From the NCBI RefSeq assembly GCF_000006405.1, contig NW_003211193.1:189328-249143 (forward strand): 59,816 nt of DNA, read 5' to 3'. Shown in pieces: positions 1 through 10,821 of the stretch. The notes beneath the pieces are model-generated. The model had not been told where the DNA came from. It made no database searches and was given only the letters and a program-made list of their open reading frames with translations. Position 1 is the first letter of the stretch. The number at the start of each line of letters is the position of its first letter. A program made the translations under genes and the position numbers. The DNA comes from Perkinsus marinus ATCC 50983 (taxonomy: Eukaryota > Perkinsozoa > Perkinsida > Perkinsidae).

Positions 1-324
1 ATTCTACTGCTACTCTGATTCACGCACTCGACGCACTTGGAGACCTCCACATATTCTTAGCATATTCTTGAAGCACTCTAGGATTCTGGTCATAGGGCAC
101 CATTGAAGCACCCAAATTGCCCCGCCGTCAATCACCGTGACCATGTAGTTACAGAAGTTTACGTATAAATTTGTGTAGAAATGTACAGAAACCAACGACA
201 ACTTCTCAAAATTTCCTCATAACTTTCATATTGTCACCAACACCTGTAGTTGATCACGAGCATATTTTCCCCCTCCCACACTGAGCATAAATCTCAGTAA
301 GATTGGCTATATATCGTGTCGCAG
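1..324. other. Left edge: intronic or intergenic DNA with a MITE copy
   Basis: No complete gene is seen. About 155-287 is an inverted copy of the short hAT-like MITE: its end reads CCCACACTG, and inside it carries the family's 'catattgtcaccaacac' core. The rest is probably intron of the DPH7-like gene. On the minus strand, about 10-160, a short open frame contains GGAIWVLQWCP, which recalls the GG.vW.LdWcP motif of some WD40 proteins such as TFIIIC subunits. It could be an exon running off the left edge, but it is too short to call. Confidence 0.35.
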
Positions 325-868
325 ATCGGGGGCGTTTGGAGACTCAAGCCGTCCCTCACTGGAAAAGATTTGCTCATCGCTGGCTGCTATGGAGGATGTG
401 AAGTGTGGCCTCTGGAAGAGCTCTTGGATGGTCGGGAGGCTGAACGAATAGGAGAGTAATGGTGTTAGTTATAGTGTTGTATAAGTGGAGTTTCACCCGT
501 TTTACGCGGAGTGGCGTAAAACTCGGTAAAAAACGCGATGCTAGCGCTATGCAGTGGTCGTGAAACCTTCATGTTTTTCACTAGAAACTCCAGGGTGTGT
601 TAGACAGTGTGGGAAAATATGAATATGGGCAACCACATATGATGGTGACAATATGAAAATTTCGAGGAAATTCCGAGAGGTTCTCATTCATGCCTTCACA
701 TTTTTTCGGATTTTAGTGAGGAAAGCGAACACTGGTGTTAGGTACACTGGGCATGAGAGTATGGCATATGGTATCACGTCGGCGTCGCGAGATGGGGGTG
801 TGGTCAGTTGCTCATTTTATGATAACGGTATTCATCGTTGGAACTACTGTCCAGTATCGTCGGAGTAG
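325..868 (+). CDS. DPH7-like (diphthine methylesterase) WD40 protein, last two exons
   Basis: Partial gene, exons 325-455 and 742-868 (258 nt, phase consistent, stop TAG at 866-868). The first exon follows 'gtcgcag' and encodes GGVWRLKPSLTGKDLLIAGC. The last encodes SCSFYDNGIHRWNY and ends in VSSE. DPH7/WDR85 has the same order near its C-terminus: GGVWRLKW...LLLAAC, then a final W blade reading CSFYDH.lH.W. DPH7 acts in the cytoplasm in diphthamide formation on elongation factor 2, removing a methyl group from the methylated intermediate. The 5' part lies left of the window. The 286-bp intron holds two transposon relics (484-592 and 605-734); without them it would be about 40 nt, like other introns here. 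The family call rests on short motifs, so another WD40 protein cannot be excluded. Confidence 0.6.
484..592 (+). mobile_element. Short copy of the 'GTTTCACCCG' MITE family
   Basis: Starts AGTGGAGTTTCACCCG and ends in its inverse, AGAAACTCCAG. The inside is rich in TTTTACGCG/CGCG motifs shared with copies near 34.2 kb and 49.2-50.45 kb. It lies in the last intron of the DPH7-like gene. Non-coding. Confidence 0.6.
605..734 (+). mobile_element. hAT-like MITE (CAGTGTTGG family) in the DPH7-like intron
   Basis: Begins CAGTGTGGGAAAATATG and ends AACACTG. It is flanked by GTGTTAGA (597-604) and GTGTTAGG (735-742), an 8-bp target duplication with one mismatch. The right duplication contains the AG splice acceptor of the last exon. 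130 bp, non-coding. Confidence 0.8.
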
Positions 869-1422
869 AATCTGTTCCTGCTCAAGCTAACTGCCTTTTG
901 GGCGCCAGCTCATTTACCATCGTGTGGCCGCATTGTGACTTGAGTTTAGTTTTTCCCGTTATTTCATTGGTTTTTACGACTCGATGTATGTCAAATCGTG
1001 GTCGGGCTTAGCACTGTGGGAGGGATGATTGCGAAGAGGAGATGTCTGGGGCGCATGAAAAATAGTGTGATACTTCAGAACCCAACAGGACTATAATCAA
1101 GGGGTAGGTAAGAGAAACTGTTATTATCGACGAGACTATAGCTAATTGTGTGAGCTAAGCAATAATGGGGACACACAGATAAGGGACAATACTTGTGTTA
1201 TAAGAGCGGCACATCACAAATAGATATGCTGAATTCTTCATCGCAAGCTCGCTTCGGTCGAGCTCCGATAGCCACGTGTACACCATCGATATACGACGTT
1301 AACGGAGGCCATAAGCTGAACTCGCCCTTCTTTGTTGAGAGAAAGAAAGACGAAACCATGACTCATAGTCTACCGAGCAATCTGGGTCTATCAACACTTA
1401 TCAACCAATCATAGAAACTACT
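869..1422. other. No gene seen
   Basis: 3' flank of the DPH7-like gene. Only short open frames without an ATG or a recognisable motif are present. Confidence 0.5.
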
Positions 1423-1683
1423 CTACACCACTAGCTGGGGTCTCCGCCTAGTGAGCTGGTGTCCGCAGTAGAAGCACACACGTCCGAGGTGGGGATCGCT
1501 GGACAGGACCAGGAAGGCGTGGTAGCCCTCGAGAGCATCATAATTTAGTGGGTGGGGAAGAGTACTGTCGACGTCAAGGCAGTCGTAGCCAATCATATTG
1601 TGTGTATTAGAAGAGGTCCCGGCGTGATAGCCGATGTGGAGAAGGTACGGTACTGTAGCGGTAGTGGATGAAGACTCAGTCAT
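1423..1683 (-). CDS. Hypothetical 86-aa protein or exon
   Basis: Not recognised. A single open frame starts at an ATG (1681-1683), directly preceded in frame by a stop, and ends in TAG. The protein starts MTESSSTTATV, has a mixed hydrophilic middle with HNMIGYDCLD, and ends with FYCGHQLTRRR, which has two cysteines near histidines. There is no signal peptide or membrane segment. Third positions favour C/G as in the confirmed genes, which is why I keep it. It may be one exon of a longer minus-strand gene. Confidence 0.3.
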   Translation of the reverse strand: MTESSSTTATVPYLLHIGYHAGTSSNTHNMIGYDCLDVDSTLPHPLNYDALEGYHAFLVLSSDPHLGRVCFYCGHQLTRRRPQLVV

Positions 1684-2546
1684 TCGTTGGGATGCTCATC
1701 ATCTCCTCTGAGACATGCTCGTCCATCATCCTTGTCTGTGTCCAAGGCAAGTGCTGTAAGTTGTGTTGAACACGCCGTGAGTTACACGCGTATGCCATTC
1801 TAATGGAATTTCATTCGAATTTGAATCAGCACTTGAGTTTTATCGATGATCGCTGAGGTAAGTGTACGCCTCCCGACCGCGGTGATCGCGGACCCGTCTA
1901 TATTAGATAGCTGCCGGTTGATGCAAAGGATGGGTTCCGTCCTACACGACTATCGTAGATTCTACGATATTCGTGTCCGAAAACATTGCACGCATGCGCA
2001 TGGTAAAGAAGTCGAATGATATAGCATTTTTCACAGACAATTAAAGAGCGACGCCGCGAAGCCAGGTCTTAGCTCGTGCCGTGGGGAGGTCGTTGTGTTT
2101 TATCTAAAACAGATGAGCATCCTGGCTCGGAAGAATCGACGGCTGGAATCACGGCTAGCCGATTGTGAAGTTTGTCAGCGATTTACCTAAGTTCAGGTTC
2201 GCCTATCGTTTCTCAATCTAGTGGTCTGGTCGGTTCCTCATACAGTGTTGATACTTTGTTTTCGGCTATAGATAATCTCATCATCATCCCAGTTCCGAGA
2301 TGAATCCATGTGATTAATCGCAGATGCGGTATTCCTCAATACGACACGGGCTCTGACGAATGGCCCCTCAGTCTTTATGTCCAACATGAGTGGAGCTATT
2401 TCTGAGGAAGCATACTGTTGTCGATATCATCATGGCCGAACTCGAGATGCTCGTTACAGCAAATGACTGACGGTCATCGCTAGAGGTGTCGAAGTTAACG
2501 ATTCAGTTAAGAACTGACAAAATGAATTTATCTCGAGCTTCTGATT
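1684..2546. other. No gene seen
   Basis: Unique-looking DNA without a convincing open frame on either strand. Confidence 0.45.
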
Positions 2547-2595
2547 GCTCAACTACAGTGGCATGAGAATTGTTCTCATGCTACTGTAGTTGAGC
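2547..2595. repeat. Near-perfect 23-bp hairpin with a 3-nt loop
   Basis: Arms 2547-2569 and 2573-2595 are inverse complements with one mismatch (a G.U pair in RNA). The loop is TTG. Outer arm bases read GCTCAACTACAG. No gene surrounds it. Confidence 0.85.
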
Positions 2596-2675
2596 TCTTT
2601 CCGCTATTATAGGGTTGTCCAGATCCGGTTCCACAAGCGGATCGGATCTGGTTCTTGCGCGACATTTGCCGGGGA

Positions 2676-2697
2676 CGCACTCACTGAGGTGAGTGCG
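2676..2697. repeat. 9-4-9 hairpin
   Basis: CGCACTCAC, loop TGAG, GTGAGTGCG. It lies 80 bp right of the larger hairpin at 2547. A weaker inverted pair (CCAGATCC/GGATCTGG) lies between them. Confidence 0.8.
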
Positions 2698-3414
2698 GTG
2701 ACGAACTCACTAACTCCAGCGTTTGGCTACACACAGGAGTAACACAACCCTAGACGCGATGCGGATAGCCCAGCGCGGGTCTTAACCCAGACATTAGGTA
2801 TAGACCCCCGCTCGCCTGTGGTTCCGGTTCGTGGGCTCGGTGGGATTGTGACTCACAATTTGGGAGGTAAGCATTAAGGCACACTAACAGACGAGAGGTG
2901 CCTAGGGTGAACTCAGGTCGCAGAACGGCCTTCCTACCATCGATGAATGAAACATAAGGTGCTAGATAACTCCGACACCATAGGATTCGTATCATGAAAC
3001 ACTTTGCTCACTGTGGCTAGCAAGCTAGCCGGGACACCCAACATACAGGTCTTGGTCCTGGCCGTCACGGTTTCACCGTCGATAAAACTATCCAGGATTG
3101 ACCTCAACATCAAAACGCGGTCGCGGATAAGTTTATATCGAGTTCGCGGTCTGCGTCGAGACTCTCGACTCGAGAGCAATGCGGAACTGGTGTTCTGTTT
3201 TGGTTCGTTATTTCAAGTGCAGGACCAGCGAGCAGGTCACTGTGAGTTTCTGAGGTCAGCCGAGTCTCGGCTGCCGAGATGGAGGCTTGTGCCACTTCGC
3301 CACCCGTCTAACGTTAATGCGGGATTTCAATCCATGAACGACGGACGCCCTTCATCCCCTAGGTAAACGGTTTCACTGATAGACCCCCGAGTGGGCCCGA
3401 TGCATCTTTCGTGA
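2698..3414. other. Non-coding, low confidence frames only
   Basis: Overlapping open frames occur on both strands (for example 3004-3366 plus and 2934-3179 minus), but none starts at an ATG with coding-like composition in one frame only. None matches a family I know. Confidence 0.4.
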
Positions 3415-3759
3415 ATGGAACCAGTTGTCAACCATTCAAATTTGACTCAATCGGTATTGGATGATGCCTCTTCGATGAACCCCTCCCGAGATCATCATAC
3501 TGCGGAACGAAGGACTACCGGCCGGGAGCATTCCTACTTCCGCATTGGGCGAGAGTATTCCGGGTCGATTCCGCAATATCAATACCAGCTACTGGACACA
3601 TCACCGAAGACTATTGATGAAGGCGTTACCGAATATCTCGATCCCGAAGCCTACTGGGCGATACATCTTCCCGTTCACCGAGCATCCAGTTTTCGACACG
3701 CTAGATCGGATGCGTTCTACGCTCGAATCACAAGTTTAGCCTTGGTCAACGTAAACTAG
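3415..3759 (+). CDS. Hypothetical 114-aa frame upstream of Cys-rich gene 1
   Basis: Not recognised. It starts at an ATG (3415) and ends in TAG. The protein is polar, starts MEPVVNHSNLTQ, has an acidic middle (DEGVTEYLDPEAYW) and ends LALVNVN. The 3' half recurs at 19673-19819 before gene 5, where two small changes keep the frame open but alter four residues. It lies in the duplicated upstream module shared by genes 1 and 5, so it may be an exon, a passenger ORF or chance. Confidence 0.2.
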   Translation: MEPVVNHSNLTQSVLDDASSMNPSRDHHTAERRTTGREHSYFRIGREYSGSIPQYQYQLLDTSPKTIDEGVTEYLDPEAYWAIHLPVHRASSFRHARSDAFYARITSLALVNVN

Positions 3760-4172
3760 GGATCGAGAAGAGCCTGACGCATAGGCTCTTCTTGGTTCTT
3801 CTCATTCTCCCGTTCATTCGCTTTATTTAATTCGGTTCAGGCCCCGAGCTGAAAATCATGCAATGGCTTGAAAAATTAGAACGATCCTGTGCAATTGGGT
3901 TTTGTTGAATATGGCTCCTTGCGTATGGCTCGCTAGCGCTCGTTCTTCGAGCTAAGTGAACCTCGGAAGGGTGATGTAATAATCTTCTCGTGTTGGTCTC
4001 TCAGCATTAGGTGTCTCAGGAAGGTACCTCAATTTGGGTTATTCACTAAATACTGTGGAATGTCCTCGACGAGTTAAATTGTAGTCTTCAATGCTAATAT
4101 AGTATTCAATATAGTACTGTTTACCACGATACTTGATTCTTTCTCCAGTTGACTTGCATTTTCTTCTTTTCC
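3760..4172 (+). promoter_or_regulatory. Type II upstream module and 5' leader of gene 1
   Basis: 413 bp with no ORF, repeated at 19820-20232 before gene 5. It ends in a pyrimidine-rich run, then AG followed by TTGAC exactly 24 nt before the start codon. The AG/TTGAC-24 nt-ATG layout holds in all eight gene copies and fits a (trans-)splice acceptor followed by a very short leader. Confidence 0.5.
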
Positions 4173-4580
4173 ATGAAGGTCGCTTTCACCATCGCTGCTT
4201 TGTCCGTTGCCGTCGCCGAGTATTGTCAGGATATTTGTGATGGTTATTCTCCCTGTGCTGACTCCAAGTATGGCTCCTACTGCAAGGGCAACGGTGTCTG
4301 CTTTGGTCTCTACCATAAGGATGATGGTTACTGCTTCCAGCCGACCGAACAAGACACCTGTGATGACTACACGTTGGAGCCGGTGGCTTGTCCCGAACCC
4401 ACACCCACCTGTCAGGACGTCTGTAATGATATGTCTCAGTGCCGCGATTCCAAGTGGGGATCGTATTGCAAGACTTGGCAGAATCCGGCGGTTTGTTTCG
4501 GTATCATCAAGAAGGATGATGGTTCTCTTTGCTTTGCCCCCACTGATAGTGACTGCGAAGGTGAACCCTACTATTGTTAG
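4173..4580 (+). CDS. Secreted two-domain Cys-rich protein, copy 1
   Basis: Family description for all eight copies; function unknown. It encodes 135 aa and has no intron. The start is the first ATG after the conserved AG/TTGAC leader. Residues 1-15 (MKVAFTIAALSVAVA) form a signal peptide with likely cleavage after AVA. The mature part is two 56-residue repeats (18-73 and 80-135), each with eight cysteines. Repeat 1 has them at 18, 22, 28, 37, 43, 54, 63 and 73; repeat 2 at 80, 84, 90, 99, 108, 120, 128 and 135. Shared motifs are CQD.C, DSK.GSYC, VCFG and KDDG. Cysteine is the last residue. The even count and spacing suggest eight intramolecular disulfides in an extracellular protein. I do not recognise the domain. 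Copy 1 carries the common D in PTEQDTC and P in PEPTPT. Confidence 0.85.
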   Translation: MKVAFTIAALSVAVAEYCQDICDGYSPCADSKYGSYCKGNGVCFGLYHKDDGYCFQPTEQDTCDDYTLEPVACPEPTPTCQDVCNDMSQCRDSKWGSYCKTWQNPAVCFGIIKKDDGSLCFAPTDSDCEGEPYYC

Positions 4581-4864
4581 CCTAGTTTAGGTATTCCACT
4601 ATGTTGGTCGAATGTTCTTTTCTTAGTAGTCGTGTAATCAATCTAGGTAAGTGGTAGAATCTAGATGAGTTCTCCAATCATTAGAATTTCGTTGTGTTTT
4701 ATCCAAGATGTGAGTGGATTGGTCAATCAGCTCGAGGAGTGAATGGACTTACCCAGCTTTGTGAAGGTATCTACTCTCAATTAAGTGGACATTTGATAGT
4801 CGACAGCAGTAACTCGAACTTCGCACCGATATAATACACTTGAGTGAGTACATATCCTGGGCTG
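4581..4864. other. Type a downstream module of gene 1
   Basis: 3' flank shared with genes 3 and 6. It holds 'ggtcgaatgttcttttcttag' and a conserved run to 'cctgggct', where element E1 is inserted. No ORF. Confidence 0.6.
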
Positions 4865-7333
4865 GGCTCAGTTACAAAATAGCAAAGGAGCGAATAGCAA
4901 AAAAGTGCCAATTAGCTGGAATGTATATTTCCTGCGGCTTTTGCTGTTGTGCTAGTGTGTAAAAACGCTATGGCTGATATACAGAAGAGCGAAGTGGCAA
5001 AATTCACTTTACAAATACGCAAATTTGCCGCTTTCTATAACAGAAACTGCTCGAATGAATATCGTTTGCTTGTTTATATTTCAGAAAATTGCTAGAATAT
5101 ATAAAAGTTGCCGCTATGTGAAGTGCTACTATGTAACAAAATTGAGCAATTTCGCTCAAAGAAGGGGCAAACCAATAAATTGCTCCTTCTACTATTGAGC
5201 AAATTGCTACTTTTCAGAGGAGCAATTTGCCCCTTTACGAATGGGCAACCCCACAATGGAGCAAATTTTTGCTGTTCTACAATCGGAAGAAGAAATTGAA
5301 ATTTGCACGCAAGAGTCGAACCTTGGTGGGTTGTTGGTGATTGTGTTGAGCATTGCATTATAGTTTCGAAGTCTCTGAGTGGTGACTCTTTTGCAAAGTT
5401 CTGTGGTTCTGTCGATATAGATAAGTATAGTTGCAGCACTGGGAGAATGATGGATGGATTATTGTAAGTGGGCGGAATCACTCGTACTGAGTGATCCGAG
5501 ATCACTTATTTAGATCAACATGGATCACTCATCTGCAGTGCTGTATAGCAGGCACCCCAGTGGTGCCCATGCGAGATGTCGTGGCTTTCATACACGCACC
5601 CTGATCCCTACGTGGCCTATTGCATGCGAACCGATATGCTCTTCGGTAGTCTGAGCAAATACTGGTCACTGGAGAAAGATGCCCCTCGCGAGCATCGAAA
5701 TTATCGAGGAAAGAGGCAGGCTGGCTTAGCAGTGCTAAGTTAGCACTTCGCATCTACCCGGCGCTGAACAAGTTCTTCCAAGGTACCAGATGTGAGGAGA
5801 TAGTGCGAAAGTACTCGCCTAACAACAATGCTATTTTATTGGTGGAGGACTATGAGAGCCACGCGGCAAAAGAATTGCAGCACAAGCGGTCGAAAGAGGA
5901 CGAGCGTGAGGAATCGAAGTAGTTTCTCCCATCACTGGAGACTAGCGACCATGCACGCACTCGCAGTAAGGTAGGCACCTCAGTGGTGCCCAGCTGTTGT
6001 AGTTGCTAAAAGTAGCTGTCTCGGTGATTGGTAGAGAAAAATTGGACGTTTCTCAATATGCTTCTCATGTAACCCTTAATAGTATCTCTATGAAGGCCCT
6101 CTAGTGGTGCCCGGGAGTGAATATTGTGTGCGGGGGGCTGTAGAGTTCATAATCAGTAATTTAGTCCGTGCTGCATTTCCCCTGTACAATCCTTCGACAC
6201 CTCTGCAAAGTCCATAACAATAGTTCCACGAAGACGCTCCGATGAGTGCCACTGCCCATGAGCAAATGTTTCTCGTGCAGAATGTCAAAGTTGCCCGTAA
6301 TACTTATGTAATGCCTACTTGAGGGTTTAACTTGTGGGTATTGTTGACTCGTCAATACGTACAATCGTACCAAACCATGAGACACAACTGATACGATGCA
6401 AAAAGAGAGAGGATACTCGAAGATGGGACTCAATTTAACTGTTAATCCATCCGATTCAATCGCGACGTGCAAGAGCAATCATGTGTTTGGTATTCAGCAC
6501 TGATCATAACTCGCGCTGTCTTCGGAGTGAATGATATATCTCACTAGAGTGCTATCATGCTTTGACCCGATACTGAGTGACTCACTTGCAGTGAGACACA
6601 AAGTGTGACACCTTTGATAGATAAGATACTTAGTACGTGCACAGGGCATGAACATGTTCTGGAGCATAAGATATAAGGCGTAGTATCGTAATCGAACGAG
6701 AAACGCTATCCCATAACTATGTTTGCTCGATCGTATATTGCTCGTACGAATAATGCAAAATGACAAGTTTGCTAATAACGCTAACAGAGACGCAGTTTGA
6801 GCGAGTGAGCAAAACGCTAGTATATATTCCCGCAGGGCGTAGGTTACAAGAGAGCAAATAGCCAAAACATAGAAGTAGCGCAGCGTTGTCACATAACGGC
6901 AACTGCCAATTTGTATATTTCATGCGGGAACTTCACACAAGGGCAAACCTTGGAAAATGCCAGACTATATAATTACAACGCAAAACATATCAAACAGCAA
7001 ATGAGCAGAACTTGCCAGAATAACGAAAACGTGCGGGCGAAGCACACTTGGGTAAAAGTGCCAGCGTGTAAAACATTCCGGGGAAATATACAATGCAGCA
7101 AAAAAAGAGCAAAAAGAGCGACTTGCTAGAAAACACTTTAGAATTTGCTACTTTCAACATTTGGTTGCTGAAACCTATACCAGAAATTGCTAGGGTGTAA
7201 ATGTGGTTGCTACTTTGTAACTGAGAAAGCAGCACATACAAATGAGCAAAAAAGTGAGACTGTCAGAAATTATAGCATTTGGCAAATCCGCAATATTAGC
7301 AAAAAGTTGCGATTGCCGGATTGTATTACACCG
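4865..7333 (+). mobile_element. Non-autonomous DNA transposon, element E1 (2469 bp)
   Basis: Boundaries come from empty sites at genes 3 and 6 ('cctgggctgctac'). The 8-bp duplication CTGGGCTG lies at 4857-4864 and 7334-7341. Ends read GGCTCAGTTACAAAATAGC and TTGTATTACACCG. The outer ~600 bp on each side are packed with GCAA/TTGC words, like the subterminal transposase-binding repeats of hAT elements, and 8-bp duplications also fit hAT. The middle (about 5500-6500) is less repetitive. It carries an open ~85-codon frame ending at 5922 (RKEAGWL...KRSKEDEREESK), kept in all three copies but without an ATG here. No transposase domain is visible, so the element is presumably moved in trans. Confidence 0.75.
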
Positions 7334-7789
7334 CTGGGCTGCTACTAAGTCGAACCCAAGATTACGATATGAGCGGACAAATATGCTCAGCTTCCTGAAT
7401 GCTGCATTCGTGTCATCTTCTCAGAATGTCGGTGACGGTTTATTGTCGGTGACTTTTGATTCAATAGTCACCGACAATAAATCAAAGTCAGACTGAGAGC
7501 ATCAATTGTGGATTTACATTATGCGAGATTCGAACTACGAATCATTTATGCATCATCTCGGGAACCGAATGATCCATTGATGTCCTCCATTTTCCGAGTG
7601 CAAGTTTTGGACAAGTGACTTTCCCGAGCTCAGATTAAAATTGCGCATCAAATTTCATTGAAAAAACCAGTTTCTTCTCAAGATAGGGAATTCAGTTTCC
7701 CATGTCCGAGTGACTCGAGTTTTCTATCCTGCTTGGAGCCATGGGGCTTCCAATCCAGAAGACACAATATAGAAGCTCGGAAGTTTGAA
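7334..7789. other. Type a downstream module of gene 1, continued
   Basis: Duplicated at 14886-15335 (gene 3) and 23690-24150 (gene 6). It contains a hairpin, 'gtcggtgac...gtcaccgac', around 7430-7475. No coding frame is shared by the three copies. Confidence 0.55.
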
Positions 7790-10089
7790 TTTTAGAAAAT
7801 TGCTAGAATATATAAAAGTTGCCGCTATGTGAAGTGCTACTATGTAACAAAATTGAGCAATTTTGCTCAAAGAAGGGGCAAACCAATAAATTGCTCCTTC
7901 TACTATTGAGCAAATAATTTGCTGCAAATTGCTACTTTTCAGAGGAGAAATTTGCCGCTTTACGAATGGGCAACCCCATAATGGAGCAAATTTTCGCTGT
8001 TCTACAATCGGAAGAAGAAATTGAAATTTGCACGCGAGAGTCGAACCTTGGTGGGTTGTTGGTGATTGTGTTGAGCTGCTCAACTTGAGCATTGCATTAT
8101 AGTTTCGAAGTCTCTGAGTGGTGACTCTTTTGCAAAGTTCTGTGGTTCTGTCGATATAGATAAGGATAGTTGCAGCACAGGGAGAATGATGGATGGATTA
8201 TTGTAAGTGGGCGGAATCACTCGTACTGAGTGATCCGAGATCACTTATTTAGATCAACATGGATCACTCATCTGCAGTGCTGTATAGCAGGCACCCCAGT
8301 GGTGCCCATGCGAGATGTCGTGGCTTTCATACACGCACCCTGATCCCTACGTGGCCTATTGCATGCGAACCGATATGCTCTTCGGTAGTCTGAGCAAATA
8401 CTGGTCACTGGAGAAAGATGCCCCTCGCGAGCATCGAAATTATCGAGGAAAGAGGCAGGCTGGCTTAGCAGTGCTAAGCTAGCACTTCGCATCTACCCGG
8501 TGCTGAACAAGTTCTTCCGAGGTACCAGATGTAAGGAGATAGTGCGAAAGTACTCGCCTCACAACAATGCTATTTTATTGGTGGAGGAGTATGAGAGCCA
8601 CGCGGCAAAAGAATTGCAGCACAAGCGGTCGAAAGAGGACGAGCGTGAGGAATCGAAGTAGTTTCTCCCATCACTGGAGACTAGCGACCATGCACGCACT
8701 CGCAGTAAGGTAGGCACCTCAGTGGTGCCCAGCTGTTGTAGTTGCTACAAGTAGCTGTCTCGGTGATTGGTAGAGAAAAATTTGGACGTTTTTCAATATG
8801 CTTCTCATGTAACCCTTAATAGTATCTCTATGAAGGCCCTCTAGTGGTACCCGGGAGTGAATATTGTGTGCGGGGGGCTGTAGAGTTCATAATCAGTAAT
8901 TTAGTCCGTGTTGCATTTCCCCTGTACAATCCTTCGACACCTCTGCAAAGTCCATAACAATAGTTCCACCGTGGAACTTCCACGAAGACGCTCCGATGAG
9001 TGCCACTGCCCATGAGCAAATTCTTCTCGTGCAGAATGTCAAAGTTGCCCGTAATGCTTACGTAATGCCTACTCGAGGGTTTAACTTCTGGGTATTGTTG
9101 AGTCGTCAATACGTACAATCGTACCAAACCATGAGACACAACTGATACGATGCAAAAAGAGAGAGGATACTCGAAGATAGGGACTCAATTTAACTGTGAT
9201 CTCATCTGATTCAATCGCGACGTGCAAGAGCAATCATGTGTTTGGTATTCAGCACTGATCATAACTCGTGCTGTCTTCGGAGTGAATGATATATCTCACT
9301 AGAGTGCTATCATGCTTTGACCCGATACTGAGTGACTCACTTGCAGTGAGACACAAAGTGTGACACCTTTGATAGATAAGATACTTAGTACGTGCACAGG
9401 GCATGAACATGTTCTGGAGCATAAGATATAAGGCGTAATATCGTAATCGAACGAGAAACGCTATCCCATAACTATGTTTGCTCGATTGTATATTGCTCGT
9501 ACGAATAATGCAAAATGACAAGTTTGCTAATAACGCTAACAGAGACGCAGTTTGAGCGAGTGAGCAAAACGCTAGTATATATTCCCGCAGGGCGTAAGTA
9601 ACAAGAGAGCAAATAGCCGAAACATAGAAGTAGCGCAGCGTTATCACATACCGGCAACTGCCAATTTGTATATTTTATGCAGGAACATCACACAAGGGCA
9701 AACCTTGGAAAATGCCAGACTATATAATTACAACGCAAAACATATCAAACAGCAAATGAGCACAACTTGCCAGAATGACGAAAACGTGCGGGCGAAGCAC
9801 ACTTGGGCAAAAGTGCCAGCGTGTAAAACATTCCGGGGAAATATACAATGCAGCAAAAAAAGAGCAAAAAAGAGCGACTTGCTGGAAAACACTTTTGAAT
9901 TTGCTACTTTCAACATTTGGTTGCTGAAACCTATACCAGAAATTGCTAGGGTGTTAATGTGGTTGCTACTTTGTAACTGAGAAAGCAGCACATACAAAAG
10001 AGCAAAAAAGTGAGACTGTCAGAAATTATAGCATTTGGCAAATCCGCAATATTAGCAAAAAGTTGCGATTGCCGGATTGTATTACACCG
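7790..10089 (+). mobile_element. Element E2, 5'-truncated copy
   Basis: Nearly identical to E1 from E1's position ~5084 onward, ending TTGTATTACACCG at 10089. The first ~220 bp of the element and about 110 bp of the flank present at the homologous site (15335-15418) are missing, so the left target duplication is lost. The internal frame (LRIYPALN...SKEDEREESK) is open to 8661. It has a 14-bp palindrome-making insertion at 8970 relative to E1. Confidence 0.7.
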
Positions 10090-10821
10090 CAGAATAGTGG
10101 CACTAGGTGAAAAGCAACTTCGAACTGGTTACTCTCTATATTTGATTGCTAAAGTGAATACGAGTCATTGCTGAAATGTGAATATGACTAGCACTTTATA
10201 GTGTAGGAGGCGGCATATACGCAGGAGCAAATAAGTGAAACTGTCAGGAATTTTAGCAATTGGTAAACCGACAATATTAGAAAAAAAGTGACTCGCTTCA
10301 AGTGAGTGGCGAATTGTGTTACACAGCTCCCAACCAACTCATTTGGTCCAACTGTCCAGCCTTCCGGAATGAGGGTGCGTGTCTGTTATACCGCTCACTC
10401 CGATAAGGTCTCCGCTTCGAGTGACATAGCGCGCACACCGAAGAGATATGGCATAGATCTTCCACCGCGCGCTGCTGTACAATATAACCGTTTCGGCAAG
10501 CGAAAGTCACTCCAATGTTCATTGTAACGGCTGCCGTAGGATGTGACTCCGAGCCGTGTCCAACATGGATTCTTGCGCATGGCTCCCTAGCTATCGGGTC
10601 AATATTTGTGTGTTGTCCTTACTGGGAGTCCGACTCATCCGGGAAGCTCCATGCACAGGGTGCTTACAAGGAGGTACTCCAAGGAAGTACCTCAATCCAG
10701 GTGTTCCAGCTGAAGCGATAGAGCATTCCTGACACTTGAATTATACATATTCTGCTAACATTATTCTTGTCCAAGTGACATTCAGTTCTCTCTTTAGTTG
10801 ACTCTAATTTTTGTCTTCTCC
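10090..10821 (+). promoter_or_regulatory. Type I upstream module of gene 2
   Basis: 732 bp shared with genes 4 and 7 (for example from 24230). It includes 'ccgcgcgctgctgtacaata' and a pyrimidine-rich stretch before TTTAG/TTGAC 24 nt from the ATG. Type III modules (genes 3 and 6) are diverged relatives. Short frames here have stops at different places in the copies, so I call none. Confidence 0.45.

Noticed and set aside
4186-4590. Long frames on the other strand and in a second frame across every Cys-rich gene copy
   Set aside because: They are shadows. The signal peptide, the regular cysteines and the conserved start all belong to the frame I chose.
6494-6892. A 132-codon frame inside E1 (and its copy in E2) with hydrophobic stretches
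   Set aside because: It has no coding-like codon pattern, is shortened in E3, and overlaps the low-complexity GCAA/TTGC subterminal region.
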